Below are positions 1 through 5,303 of a DNA stretch of 11,638 nt, one piece after another (within the stretch, counting starts at the first letter, position 1; the number at the start of each line of letters is the position of its first letter). The position numbers and the translations under genes are program-made. The notes beneath the pieces are model-generated. The model searched no databases and was not told where the DNA came from. It saw nothing but the letters and a program-made list of their open reading frames with translations. This DNA comes from Bryobacterales bacterium (GTDB taxonomy: Bacteria; Acidobacteriota; Terriglobia; Bryobacterales; Bryobacteraceae). Where the stretch lies: contig PLMF01000232.1 in NCBI GenBank assembly GCA_003142355.1, positions 1 through 11,638 on the forward strand, given 5' to 3'.

Positions 1-128
1 CTGGCCAGCAACTCATCGAGGCGGCCGAGACGAAGCAGGACGTGCTGCTTGACCTTGCCGCCCACCCACTGGTTATCCACGATGAGCAGATAGGTCCGGG
101 AACCGTTGGTCTGTGTACGAACGAACAA
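1..128 (-). CDS. IS1634/IS4-type transposase, N-terminal fragment (runs off left edge)
   Basis: The first 42 codons of a transposase leave the window at base 1. Seen: translating the - strand from TTG at 128 gives a protein starting MFVRTQTNGSRTYLLIVDNQ and ending LRLGRLDELLA. Known: the pattern 'F-(V/I)-R ... YL-(L/Q)-IV ... GG-(K/R)-V-(K/R)-Q ... LGRLDEL' is the usual opening of IS1634-family (IS4-like, DDE) transposases. The start is set by an AGGAG ribosome site at 136-140, 7 nt upstream, and by an in-frame stop just upstream that leaves no ATG. The ORF track's approach of using ATG would miss this gene; it sits opposite the non-coding upstream part of a + strand reading frame. Whether the element is intact cannot be judged because its body and other end lie outside. 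Family assignment rests on 42 residues only. Confidence 0.8.
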   Translation of the reverse strand, partial: MFVRTQTNGSRTYLLIVDNQWVGGKVKQHVLLRLGRLDELLA

Positions 129-140
129 ATCGGCGCTCCT

Positions 141-220
141 GTGTCACTATCATGGACCACTAGGATGCGCATTACAAGCACTGTCTTCAGCTATTTGCAG
201 ATAAGTCGTGACACTAGGAT
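141..220. repeat. Candidate outer end of the insertion sequence, with short direct and inverted repeats
   Basis: Seen: GTGTCAC at 141-147 and its reverse complement GTGACAC at 208-214 form an inverted repeat. CACTAGGAT occurs twice in direct orientation, at 158-166 and 212-220. The stretch lies 13-92 bp upstream of the transposase start, where the element's end should be, and looks richer in A+T than the flanks. Inference: the IS boundary may lie near 220. The matching terminal repeat and target duplication are outside the window, so the exact end is unproven. Confidence 0.35.
149..177 (-). promoter_or_regulatory. Possible transposase promoter
   Basis: On the - strand, TTGTAA (172-177) and CATGAT (149-154) are separated by 17 bp. 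Each matches four of six bases of the sigma-70 consensus, and the -10 box lies about 20 bp before the transposase start codon. This is a pattern match only, and acidobacterial promoters are poorly defined. Confidence 0.3.
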
Positions 221-314
221 TTCGCGCTGGCAGGCATCGCCTTGTTTGGAATCAACAAGTTGCGGCCAACTCGCGTCGCCAACTGTAGAAGATGAGTTAA
301 GGGTTCCTCACTCG

Positions 315-1313
315 ATGATGAAACTCACTCTCATCGGCGGGGTGATCGCGATCGGACTGGTGGTGGCTTTCGGCCTCTACCTGTTCGTGCTCGGCCTGCG
401 CAACGTCGACCGCGCGGTGGCGAGTTCGCATTGGCCCAGGATCGCGGGGAAGGTCGTGCGCTCCGATACCCGGGAACAGCACGATGTCGATAGAGAAACG
501 CGGGTCGCCTCCGTCATCTACTCGGCCGATACCGTGATTCAATACGAGGTCGCCGGCAAGCAGTACTCGACGAACCTGATTCATTTTGGCCAGACGCTGG
601 GATCGGGTGATGCGTCGGAGGCCGAGTTGCAGCGCCTGCGCTATCCGGTGAACGGCGCGGTCCCGGTATCCTACGACCCCAGCCGCCCTTGGATCGCCGC
701 CGCGCGGCCTGGCCTGCATGCCGAAGCCTTCTGGCTGCCGGGTGCGGGCCTCGCGTTCCTGCTGCCCGCCGCAGTCGCGTTGTTCGTTTTCCTGACCGTC
801 TTCGGCGCCGAATCGCAGCAGTCGGATGTGGTCGCCCCGGTGGTCGCGGGGTTCTTGGCCGCTGTGTTCTGCGGGCTCGGGATTCTGGCGCTCTCGAGCG
901 GAGCACAACGCCTGTGGCGCGGCGCCGCCAGTCTCGACTGGCCGTCGGTCGAAGGCACCGTGCTGTTCTCCAGGGTGAACGCCTCGGAAACCGAGGACAG
1001 CGACCATCGCCGCAGCACCACGTTTTCGCCCCAGTTCGTCTACACCTACGAAGTCGGCGGCGTGAAGCACTTTAACAACCGGCGCCGCTTCGGCCAGATC
1101 GAAGGCTCGGGCGAGGACTGGGCGGAGGACATCGCGACGCGCTACCGGCCCGGCAAAGCAGTCCGGGTGTACTATTTCCAGGCCGATCCGGATGTCGCCG
1201 TGCTTGAACCCGGCAACAACTCGGAAGGGCTGTGGCTACCGGGCATAGGGTTGGTGGCGCTGTTGTTCGGGTTGGCAACGCTGATCTGGATCGTGCCCGC
1301 CGTCGCCAAGTAA
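315..1313 (+). CDS. Membrane protein with two tandem DUF3592 units
   Basis: Function unknown. The 332-residue protein is an internal duplication. Unit 1 (about residues 39-150) and unit 2 (about 208-320) share 'WP...G.V..S', 'Y.YEV.G......N...FGQ..GSG', 'RY..G..V.V.Y' and '(E/W)..WLPG.GL...L'. Four hydrophobic segments (about 7-28, 138-163, 172-195, 305-327) bracket the two soluble units, giving a TM-domain-TM/TM-domain-TM layout. Known: DUF3592 proteins are small membrane proteins of unknown role. I chose ATG 315 rather than the longer frame from 42: the 91 extra residues overlap the transposase start and lack family character, while MMKLTLIGGVIAIG makes a good first membrane segment. AAGGG at 299-303 is a weak ribosome site 11 nt upstream; ATG 318 is an equal alternative. 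The gene stands alone, with no clear operon partner. Confidence 0.8.
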   Translation: MMKLTLIGGVIAIGLVVAFGLYLFVLGLRNVDRAVASSHWPRIAGKVVRSDTREQHDVDRETRVASVIYSADTVIQYEVAGKQYSTNLIHFGQTLGSGDASEAELQRLRYPVNGAVPVSYDPSRPWIAAARPGLHAEAFWLPGAGLAFLLPAAVALFVFLTVFGAESQQSDVVAPVVAGFLAAVFCGLGILALSSGAQRLWRGAASLDWPSVEGTVLFSRVNASETEDSDHRRSTTFSPQFVYTYEVGGVKHFNNRRRFGQIEGSGEDWAEDIATRYRPGKAVRVYYFQADPDVAVLEPGNNSEGLWLPGIGLVALLFGLATLIWIVPAVAK

Positions 1314-1325
1314 CGGCAGGCGGCT

Positions 1326-1351
1326 GGTGCTCCCTGCACCACAGTGGTGCA
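1326..1351. promoter_or_regulatory. Palindromic operator candidate upstream of the RHH gene
   Basis: TGCACCAC-A-GTGGTGCA (1335-1351) is a perfect 8+1+8 inverted repeat. A further GGTGC at 1326-1330 pairs with the same GCACC, giving three half-sites at regular spacing. It lies 17 nt before the RHH start codon and 21 nt after the previous stop. Known: RHH antitoxins bind such repeats and repress their own operons. A terminator is less likely because no T run follows on either side. Confidence 0.55.
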
Positions 1352-1368
1352 GATGATAGGATAAAGGT

Positions 1369-1674
1369 ATGAGAGACAGCCCAAAGGCCCGCACGCGAAC
1401 CGCGCCATCCGTCCGCCAGAGCGTCACGATTCCGGCGCACCTGGCGATTGAGGTCGAGCGAGTAGCCAGAAGAAAGCGTCTCACCATGAGCCGGGCCCTG
1501 GTCATGCTCGCACAGCGCGGGGTAGACGCTGAAGCGGCGGCGCGCAAGAGTCTCAATGCGACATATCGGCGGTTCATGTCGGAGAACGATCCCGCGCGCA
1601 AGAATGAAGCCGGGAAGGATCTGATCCGGGCAATCTTCGGGAAGGATGCCATTGCCGAAGATTCGATTCTCTAA
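1369..1674 (+). CDS. Ribbon-helix-helix (CopG-like) DNA-binding protein, probable antitoxin-type regulator
   Basis: A 101-residue basic protein. Residues about 16-22 (RQSVTIP) form the expected beta ribbon, followed by helix A (about 23-37, ...AIEVERVARRKR) and helix B (about 39-52, TMSRALVMLAQRGV). This is the standard RHH pattern of CopG/ParD/VapB-like DNA-binding proteins. The longer C-terminal tail (about 55-101) could contact a partner. ATG 1369 follows AGG at 1358-1360 with 8-nt spacing; a second AAAGG ends one base before the start. The gene overlaps the following small gene by 29 nt, so the two are probably translated together, and a perfect palindrome lies just upstream. This is the usual layout of an autoregulated toxin-antitoxin operon, but the partner is not a recognised toxin, so the antitoxin role is inferred. 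Confidence 0.75.
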   Translation: MRDSPKARTRTAPSVRQSVTIPAHLAIEVERVARRKRLTMSRALVMLAQRGVDAEAAARKSLNATYRRFMSENDPARKNEAGKDLIRAIFGKDAIAEDSIL

Positions 1675-1897
1675 TCTCCCACGCCCCGTCTGGCAGCACA
1701 TTCTTGCGCGTGTAGCGGAGCGACAGATCTCCCAGCAAGATCTTCGCCGATTGCAGGATTGGGTGAATACCGGCCCGTGGGCGCCCGATGGCGATTGGTA
1801 CAAGGATTTCGGGTCATTCACAATCTGCGGCTCCGGCGAGTTTCCGAAAACGGTGTTGGCGCCAGGCATGGCGCCCTTCGGGTCCGCCATCGAATAG
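1646..1897 (+). CDS. Unrecognised small protein paired with the RHH gene
   Basis: An 83-residue protein I cannot assign to a family. It has a predicted helical first half (about 14-41, with PVWQHILARVAERQIS and QDLRRLQDWV) and a compact second half containing DGDWYKDFGSFTICGSGEF and a PKTVL motif. Both halves look like real protein sequence rather than a shadow frame. It overlaps the RHH gene by 29 nt, indicating translational coupling. Start choice is uncertain: ATG 1646 directly abuts GGGAAGG (1639-1645), too close for a normal ribosome site, whereas TTG 1652 lies 6 nt after it and would give an 81-residue product. By position it would be the effector or toxin of a two-gene unit, but no RelE, PIN, MazF or Fic motif is visible and no function is claimed. 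Confidence 0.65.
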   Translation: MPLPKIRFSNLPRPVWQHILARVAERQISQQDLRRLQDWVNTGPWAPDGDWYKDFGSFTICGSGEFPKTVLAPGMAPFGSAIE

Positions 1898-1916
1898 ATT
1901 ACGGGAAGGCAAGCGG

Positions 1917-1959
1917 TGTTCCGGTCGGAACAAAACGCTTTCCGGAACGCATTCGCGAA
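1917..1959. promoter_or_regulatory. Cluster of three palindromes upstream of the XRE gene
   Basis: Three perfect inverted repeats lie within 43 bp: TGTTCCG-GT-CGGAACA (1917-1932), TTCCGGAA (1940-1947) and TTCGCGAA (1952-1959). The first two share the half-site TTCCG/CGGAA. They end 33 nt before the XRE start codon. Inference: operator sites for autoregulation by the XRE protein. No convincing -35/-10 pair was found around them. Confidence 0.5.
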
Positions 1960-1992
1960 AAGACGGCTTGGGCAACTGTTGAGAGGCAGGAT

Positions 1993-2274
1993 ATGAGCAA
2001 ACCGAAGAGCTACAGGAGTGTTTGGGATGCGATCGCGGATACTCCCGAGCAGGCTGCGAACCTGAGAGCGCGGGCAGAACTGATGCAGAAGATCGCGGCA
2101 CGCCTGAAACAGCACGACTGGACACAGGCCGAAGCGGCGAGCCGCTGCGGCGTAACCCAGCCCCGGATCAACGATCTGCTCCGCGGTCGGGTTTCCCGCT
2201 TCTCGCTCGACGCGCTGGTCAACATCGCGACGGCGCTAGGCTGCCGCGTGCGCTTCGATCTCGAAGCCGCCTGA
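1993..2274 (+). CDS. XRE-family regulator of the HTH_37 / HigA-like type
   Basis: A 93-residue DNA-binding protein. The opening (YRSVWDAIADTPEQAANLRAR, about residues 7-27) and the helix-turn-helix (about 33-75, with WTQAEAASRCGVTQPRINDLLRG and FSLDALVNIATALG) match the HTH_37 branch of XRE antitoxins. The protein ends FDLEAA, as many members do. ATG 1993 is chosen over an upstream in-frame start at 1759, which would cover the small gene at 1646-1897 and adds a non-family sequence; GAGAGG at 1981-1986 gives a 6-nt spacing. Known: these proteins usually follow a HigB/RelE-like toxin gene. Here the 95 bp upstream hold no toxin frame, only palindromes, so it appears solitary. It could be an orphan autorepressor or the survivor of a lost pair. 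Confidence 0.85.
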   Translation: MSKPKSYRSVWDAIADTPEQAANLRARAELMQKIAARLKQHDWTQAEAASRCGVTQPRINDLLRGRVSRFSLDALVNIATALGCRVRFDLEAA

Positions 2275-2344
2275 GCCGGGTTCCTTTCTCGAAGCGCTTG
2301 GCCGGCACAGCCCAGATTCACCGGTTCAAGCCGCCGCATTGTGG

Positions 2345-2361
2345 CCGGATGACGCATCCGG
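2345..2361. promoter_or_regulatory. Perfect palindrome upstream of the MNT-HEPN pair
   Basis: CCGGATG-ACG-CATCCGG is a perfect 7+3+7 inverted repeat, 60 nt before the MNT start. No T run follows, so a terminator for the XRE gene is less likely than an operator site. A hairpin in an mRNA leader is also possible. Confidence 0.4.
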
Positions 2362-2380
2362 AAACTGCGCTCGGTTGCGT

Positions 2381-2410
2381 GCGACAGGACCCGCAATCGT
2401 CTGGTAAACT
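2381..2410 (+). promoter_or_regulatory. Possible promoter of the MNT-HEPN operon
   Basis: GCGACA (2381-2386) and TAAACT (2405-2410) are 18 bp apart. The -10 box is preceded by TGG, giving an extended -10 (TGnTAAACT). It ends 11 nt before the start codon, so the leader would be very short. Pattern match only. Confidence 0.3.
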
Positions 2411-2421
2411 CATGGTGGGCT

Positions 2422-2724
2422 ATGAAACTGGACCTCCAGTACGTGCTGGAAACACTCCGCTCCCATGAGAGTGATCTGCGGCGGCTCGGGGTGTCACACG
2501 CCGCAGTGTTTGGTTCGGTGGCGCGGGGTGAAGCCGACGCCGAAAGCGACATTGACGTGCTGGTGGATCTCGACGAGAACCGGCCGATGGGCATCTTTCA
2601 GTACGCCAGACTCAAACTCTACATCGGCGAACTCCTCGACGGTCCGAGTGACGTTGTGAATCGGCGGACCCTTAAGCCCTTGCTCCGGGCCAACATTCTG
2701 CACGACCTGATTCATGCCTTCTAA
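2422..2724 (+). CDS. MNT-type nucleotidyltransferase antitoxin (MntA-like)
   Basis: A 100-residue minimal nucleotidyltransferase. The catalytic signature GSVARGEADAESDIDVLVDL (residues 31-50) has the GS(x)2RG motif and the D43/D45 metal-binding pair. A third acidic residue in DVV (D77) fits the usual third Asp. Known: in MntA/HepT systems the MNT protein neutralises the HEPN RNase by adding AMP to a tyrosine in the HxY motif. The length is typical. ATG 2422 has only a weak GGTGG ribosome site a few bases upstream. The gene overlaps the HEPN gene by 11 nt, the normal arrangement for the pair. Confidence 0.88.
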   Translation: MKLDLQYVLETLRSHESDLRRLGVSHAAVFGSVARGEADAESDIDVLVDLDENRPMGIFQYARLKLYIGELLDGPSDVVNRRTLKPLLRANILHDLIHAF

Positions 2725-3091
2725 GAATCCGGCTCAGCGGCTGTCCGACATCATCGACAACGTCGATGCGATCGCTGCTTTTACCGCCGGCCTCGACTTC
2801 CAGGCTTTTCGCGCGGAACGAAAGACGGTTTACGCGGTAGTTCGAGCACTGGAGATCATCTCTGAAGCGTCGCGACGGCTCCCTGATAAGCTGCTTCAAC
2901 GCCATCCAGAGATCGATTGGGCGGCTGTCGCCGCCGCGGGGAATGTCTATCGGCATGAGTATGAAGCAGTAGATGAAGCTCTGATCTGGCACTCGATCCA
3001 ACATGATCTGGCGGCCCTTCGGAGCGTGGCCGAGGAGGAATTCCTTCACTTGCAGACCGATCTGATATCGAACGACCGAACCACGGACTGA
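2714..3091 (+). CDS. HEPN-domain (DUF86, HepT-like) toxin partner
   Basis: A 125-residue, mostly helical protein of the DUF86/HEPN type. It has the family features AVVRALEIISEASRRLP (about 41-57), HPEIDW (64-69) and GNVYRHEY (76-83). Known: HepT toxins are RNases using R-x4-6-H, and the tyrosine of HxY is the AMPylation target of MntA. Here the residue five before H81 is Gly76, not Arg; an Arg (R80) sits right before the histidine, and Y83 is kept. This GN..RH.Y form recurs in part of the DUF86 family, so it may be a natural subgroup with altered or absent RNase activity. It overlaps the MNT gene by 11 nt and converges on the SpoIID gene with a 38-bp gap. Confidence 0.85.
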   Translation: MPSKNPAQRLSDIIDNVDAIAAFTAGLDFQAFRAERKTVYAVVRALEIISEASRRLPDKLLQRHPEIDWAAVAAAGNVYRHEYEAVDEALIWHSIQHDLAALRSVAEEEFLHLQTDLISNDRTTD

Positions 3092-3129
3092 TCACTCTGA
3101 AGTTCGCTTGCAGCCGTTGGGCCACGCCC

Positions 3130-4551
3130 TCAATTCCCCTTCGCCTCCGCCGGCAACCCGCTCCTTGCCCAACCCACAACCGCCGCCTCCCCATAGCGCG
3201 CCACCAGTCCCGCGACCCTGCCCGCTGCCTGCTCGTAAGCGCGCCGCGCCTCCGCCGGGCTCGAGCGCTGCCGCATTCCGCCATCCGTCTGTTCGGATGC
3301 CGCCCCCGCCGCGTGCTTGCCCCCGCCGGCCAGGTACTCCACCAGTCCTTCCCGGAACCATACCGGCAAGCCGGCGTCTGCCTGCGATTCCACCACCACA
3401 TGCAACATCTCATGCCGCACCGTCCCCTCCAGCGCGCCATGCGATCGCAGCACCACCGCGGGCTGCAAGTGAACTCGCCGGCCATCGGTCCGCGCCGCCA
3501 CCCAACCCGGCTCGCCCGTGACGTTGCGAAAGCTGTCGAGATCCGGATACAGCCGTATCTCCACGCCGTTCGGCGCCTCCACGCGCAGGCGTTCCGCCGC
3601 CGCTCGCAGTTCCCGCTCCGCCAACGCCAGCACCGCGCCGTCGAGCGAGGGCTCGGTCGTGAAGAGCGCCACCCGCTCGCCCCCCAACCGCTGCCACGTC
3701 AAGCCGCGCCCCGTGATCCCCAACGCCGCGCCCGGAAAGTAGAACGCCAGGATCTCGCGATAGCTCCGCCCCGCCGCGCCCATCTGCTCCGCGCCCCGCT
3801 GGCACAATCCCACCCCGTGCCCCGAGCCCGTTCCTTCAAATACCGGCCAATGGATCTCGTACCGTTCGCTCTGCACCGTGTTCCATCCGAATGCCCGGCC
3901 CAGCGCAAAACGCAACGTGCTGGCGCTCACGCGGACCGATTCTCCCGGTCCCTGCAACGCCAATGTCAGTGCGCGTCCCGAGGCTGTGCGCGCCACCACC
4001 TCCACCCGCTCCACCATTTCCGGGGTGCGCAGTTGCGACCGCCGCAGCGCCTCCACGATCTGCCGCGGATTGGCCTCCCATCGCCACTTCGCCGCCGCGC
4101 AGTATGGGTCTTGGTGACTCCTCAAGTAGGGCGCCGCCAGGTTCCACAGCGCCGCCCCATCTTCCGTGCGTCCCCCGCAATCCCGCGTGTAGCACGTGAA
4201 CGCCGGCTTGCCTTCGTACCACAGCATCTCACCCACCGTGGCCGCCGCCGCTTCCTCCAGCCGCGATGCGATCGACCGCGGTTCGATGTGCTGGCAGTGT
4301 GTCGTCGAGCAGAAGTCGTATCCCTCCGCGGCGTGCCGGCCCCGCAGCCGCACCGCGTACGTGCGCACTGCCACCGCCATGGCCCGCAACGCCTCGGCGG
4401 AGCGAAACGTTCCGGCTTCTCCGGCCAGCGCCGCCGCCACGTAACGCTCCAGCGGCAGAGTGAGGGTTTGCGCTCCCACGCGCACCGTGATGGAGGTTTG
4501 CGCCGTCAGCGCCACGGCCACGGCCAGCCCAACCAGAACCGCGCGCCTCAC
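3130..4551 (-). CDS. SpoIID/LytB-domain protein fused to a gluzincin (peptidase MA-like) domain
   Basis: A 473-residue exported protein. Residues 1-18 (MRRAVLVGLAVAVALTAQ) look like a signal peptide. The SpoIID domain spans about 20-290: LERYVAAALAGEAG with candidate catalytic E45, the cysteine motif FCSTTHCQ (80-87), CYTRDCGGRTE (120-130) and GHGVGLCQRGAEQMG (244-258). Known: SpoIID is a lytic transglycosylase cutting peptidoglycan glycan strands stripped of stem peptides. Residues about 295-470 form a second domain with zinc motif HEMLH (380-384) and the downstream pattern PVWFREGLVEYLA (396-408), where E401 is the likely third ligand. The start is GTG 4551, which overlaps the TGA of the transpeptidase gene (GTGA) and has AGGGG 7 nt upstream. 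The longer frame to 4662 lies inside the neighbouring gene and lacks a signal peptide. It is the last gene of the operon. The substrate of the peptidase domain is unknown. Confidence 0.85.
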   Translation of the reverse strand: MRRAVLVGLAVAVALTAQTSITVRVGAQTLTLPLERYVAAALAGEAGTFRSAEALRAMAVAVRTYAVRLRGRHAAEGYDFCSTTHCQHIEPRSIASRLEEAAAATVGEMLWYEGKPAFTCYTRDCGGRTEDGAALWNLAAPYLRSHQDPYCAAAKWRWEANPRQIVEALRRSQLRTPEMVERVEVVARTASGRALTLALQGPGESVRVSASTLRFALGRAFGWNTVQSERYEIHWPVFEGTGSGHGVGLCQRGAEQMGAAGRSYREILAFYFPGAALGITGRGLTWQRLGGERVALFTTEPSLDGAVLALAERELRAAAERLRVEAPNGVEIRLYPDLDSFRNVTGEPGWVAARTDGRRVHLQPAVVLRSHGALEGTVRHEMLHVVVESQADAGLPVWFREGLVEYLAGGGKHAAGAASEQTDGGMRQRSSPAEARRAYEQAAGRVAGLVARYGEAAVVGWARSGLPAEAKGN

Positions 4552-5288
4552 TTCGCCGCCCCTCGCAACACTTCGGCCGCCACCGGCGCTGCGTCCGCTC
4601 CGCCAGACCGTCCGGGCAGCATCACCACCACTACCATCGCCGCGGTGAAACCCGCGAACCACGCAATCCGCGCCCCGGCCGCCGTGCGGACGCTGCCCGT
4701 TTTGCCCGCCACGGCCAGCCCCGGCACGGCCGCGCGTTGCGCCGTTCCGAACTCCACCGCATCCTTGAGCCCGCCGATGATTGCCTGGTCTCCGCCGAGC
4801 GCGATCTGCCGGTAAGCCTGCGCCAGTTCCATCGGATTGACCAGCACGCGCTCCTCGCCGAGTGCCTGCAGTTGGCTGGCCTCACGCGTGGCCGCGGCCT
4901 GCGTCCGGCCGATTTCGAATCGCTCCAGCCCCCGCGCCAGCTCTCCCGGTTCGAAACGTTCCGCCACGTGCGCCGTGAACGCGTTGCACGAATACGCCAG
5001 CGCCGTCCGCAAATCGATCGCCCGGTTCGTTGGCGGATGCGAACAATCGAACCGCCGCCCGTCGATCTCGAGCCGCCCCGTGCAAGGAAAAGCCTCGCCG
5101 GGATCCAGTTTCTTGGCGCGCAGCAACGTCGAAAACACCAGCGGCTTCAGCGTCGACCCCGGCGGGGCGAGCAGCTCGGGATTCCGCGCCGTCAGTACCC
5201 GGCGCGTGCGAACGTCCAGCACGATCACCGCGCGCCGTGGAGCCGGAGCCGCCGCCAGCAAAAGCGCAATCGCGTCCCTCCGCAACAT
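4548..5288 (-). CDS. Minimal penicillin-binding-protein transpeptidase domain
   Basis: A 246-residue serine transpeptidase/beta-lactamase-fold protein. All three active-site motifs are present in order: STLK (45-48, within PPGSTLKPL), SCN (100-102) and KTGS (196-199). The C-terminal IAWFAGFTAAMVVVVMLPG (208-226) fits the usual last strand of the fold rather than a membrane segment. Residues about 1-16 could be a short signal peptide. Known: such domains cross-link peptidoglycan or cut D-Ala, and larger PBPs carry additional N-terminal domains, none of which is present here. ATG 5288 lies 15 nt after the phosphatase stop without a strong ribosome site, so coupled translation is likely. The stop overlaps the start of the SpoIID gene by 4 nt. 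It could also be a beta-lactamase-like protein; the motifs and PPGS.LKP context favour a PBP. Confidence 0.85.
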   Translation of the reverse strand: MLRRDAIALLLAAAPAPRRAVIVLDVRTRRVLTARNPELLAPPGSTLKPLVFSTLLRAKKLDPGEAFPCTGRLEIDGRRFDCSHPPTNRAIDLRTALAYSCNAFTAHVAERFEPGELARGLERFEIGRTQAAATREASQLQALGEERVLVNPMELAQAYRQIALGGDQAIIGGLKDAVEFGTAQRAAVPGLAVAGKTGSVRTAAGARIAWFAGFTAAMVVVVMLPGRSGGADAAPVAAEVLRGAAK

Positions 5289-5303
5289 AGTCGATTCGCC
5301 CGC

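Noticed and set aside
42..314. N-terminal extension of the DUF3592 protein to 42
   Set aside because: It overlaps the transposase start on the other strand, and its residues do not look like this family; ATG 315 gives a proper first membrane segment.
1326..1351. Terminator for the DUF3592 gene
   Set aside because: The stem is good but no T run follows, and the position just before the RHH gene suits an operator better.
1759..1992. Upstream part of the XRE frame as a longer protein or a HigB-like toxin
   Set aside because: It overlaps the 83-residue gene and contains no RelE/HigB features; the family start is at 1993.
1072..2115. 347-residue - strand open frame
   Set aside because: It covers the DUF3592 end, the RHH gene and the small gene in antisense and shows no domain pattern.
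3313..4815. 500-residue + strand open frame opposite the SpoIID and transpeptidase genes
   Set aside because: It is rich in Arg, His and Pro, has no family motif, and lies antisense to two genes with clear catalytic motifs. A shadow of high-GC codon use.
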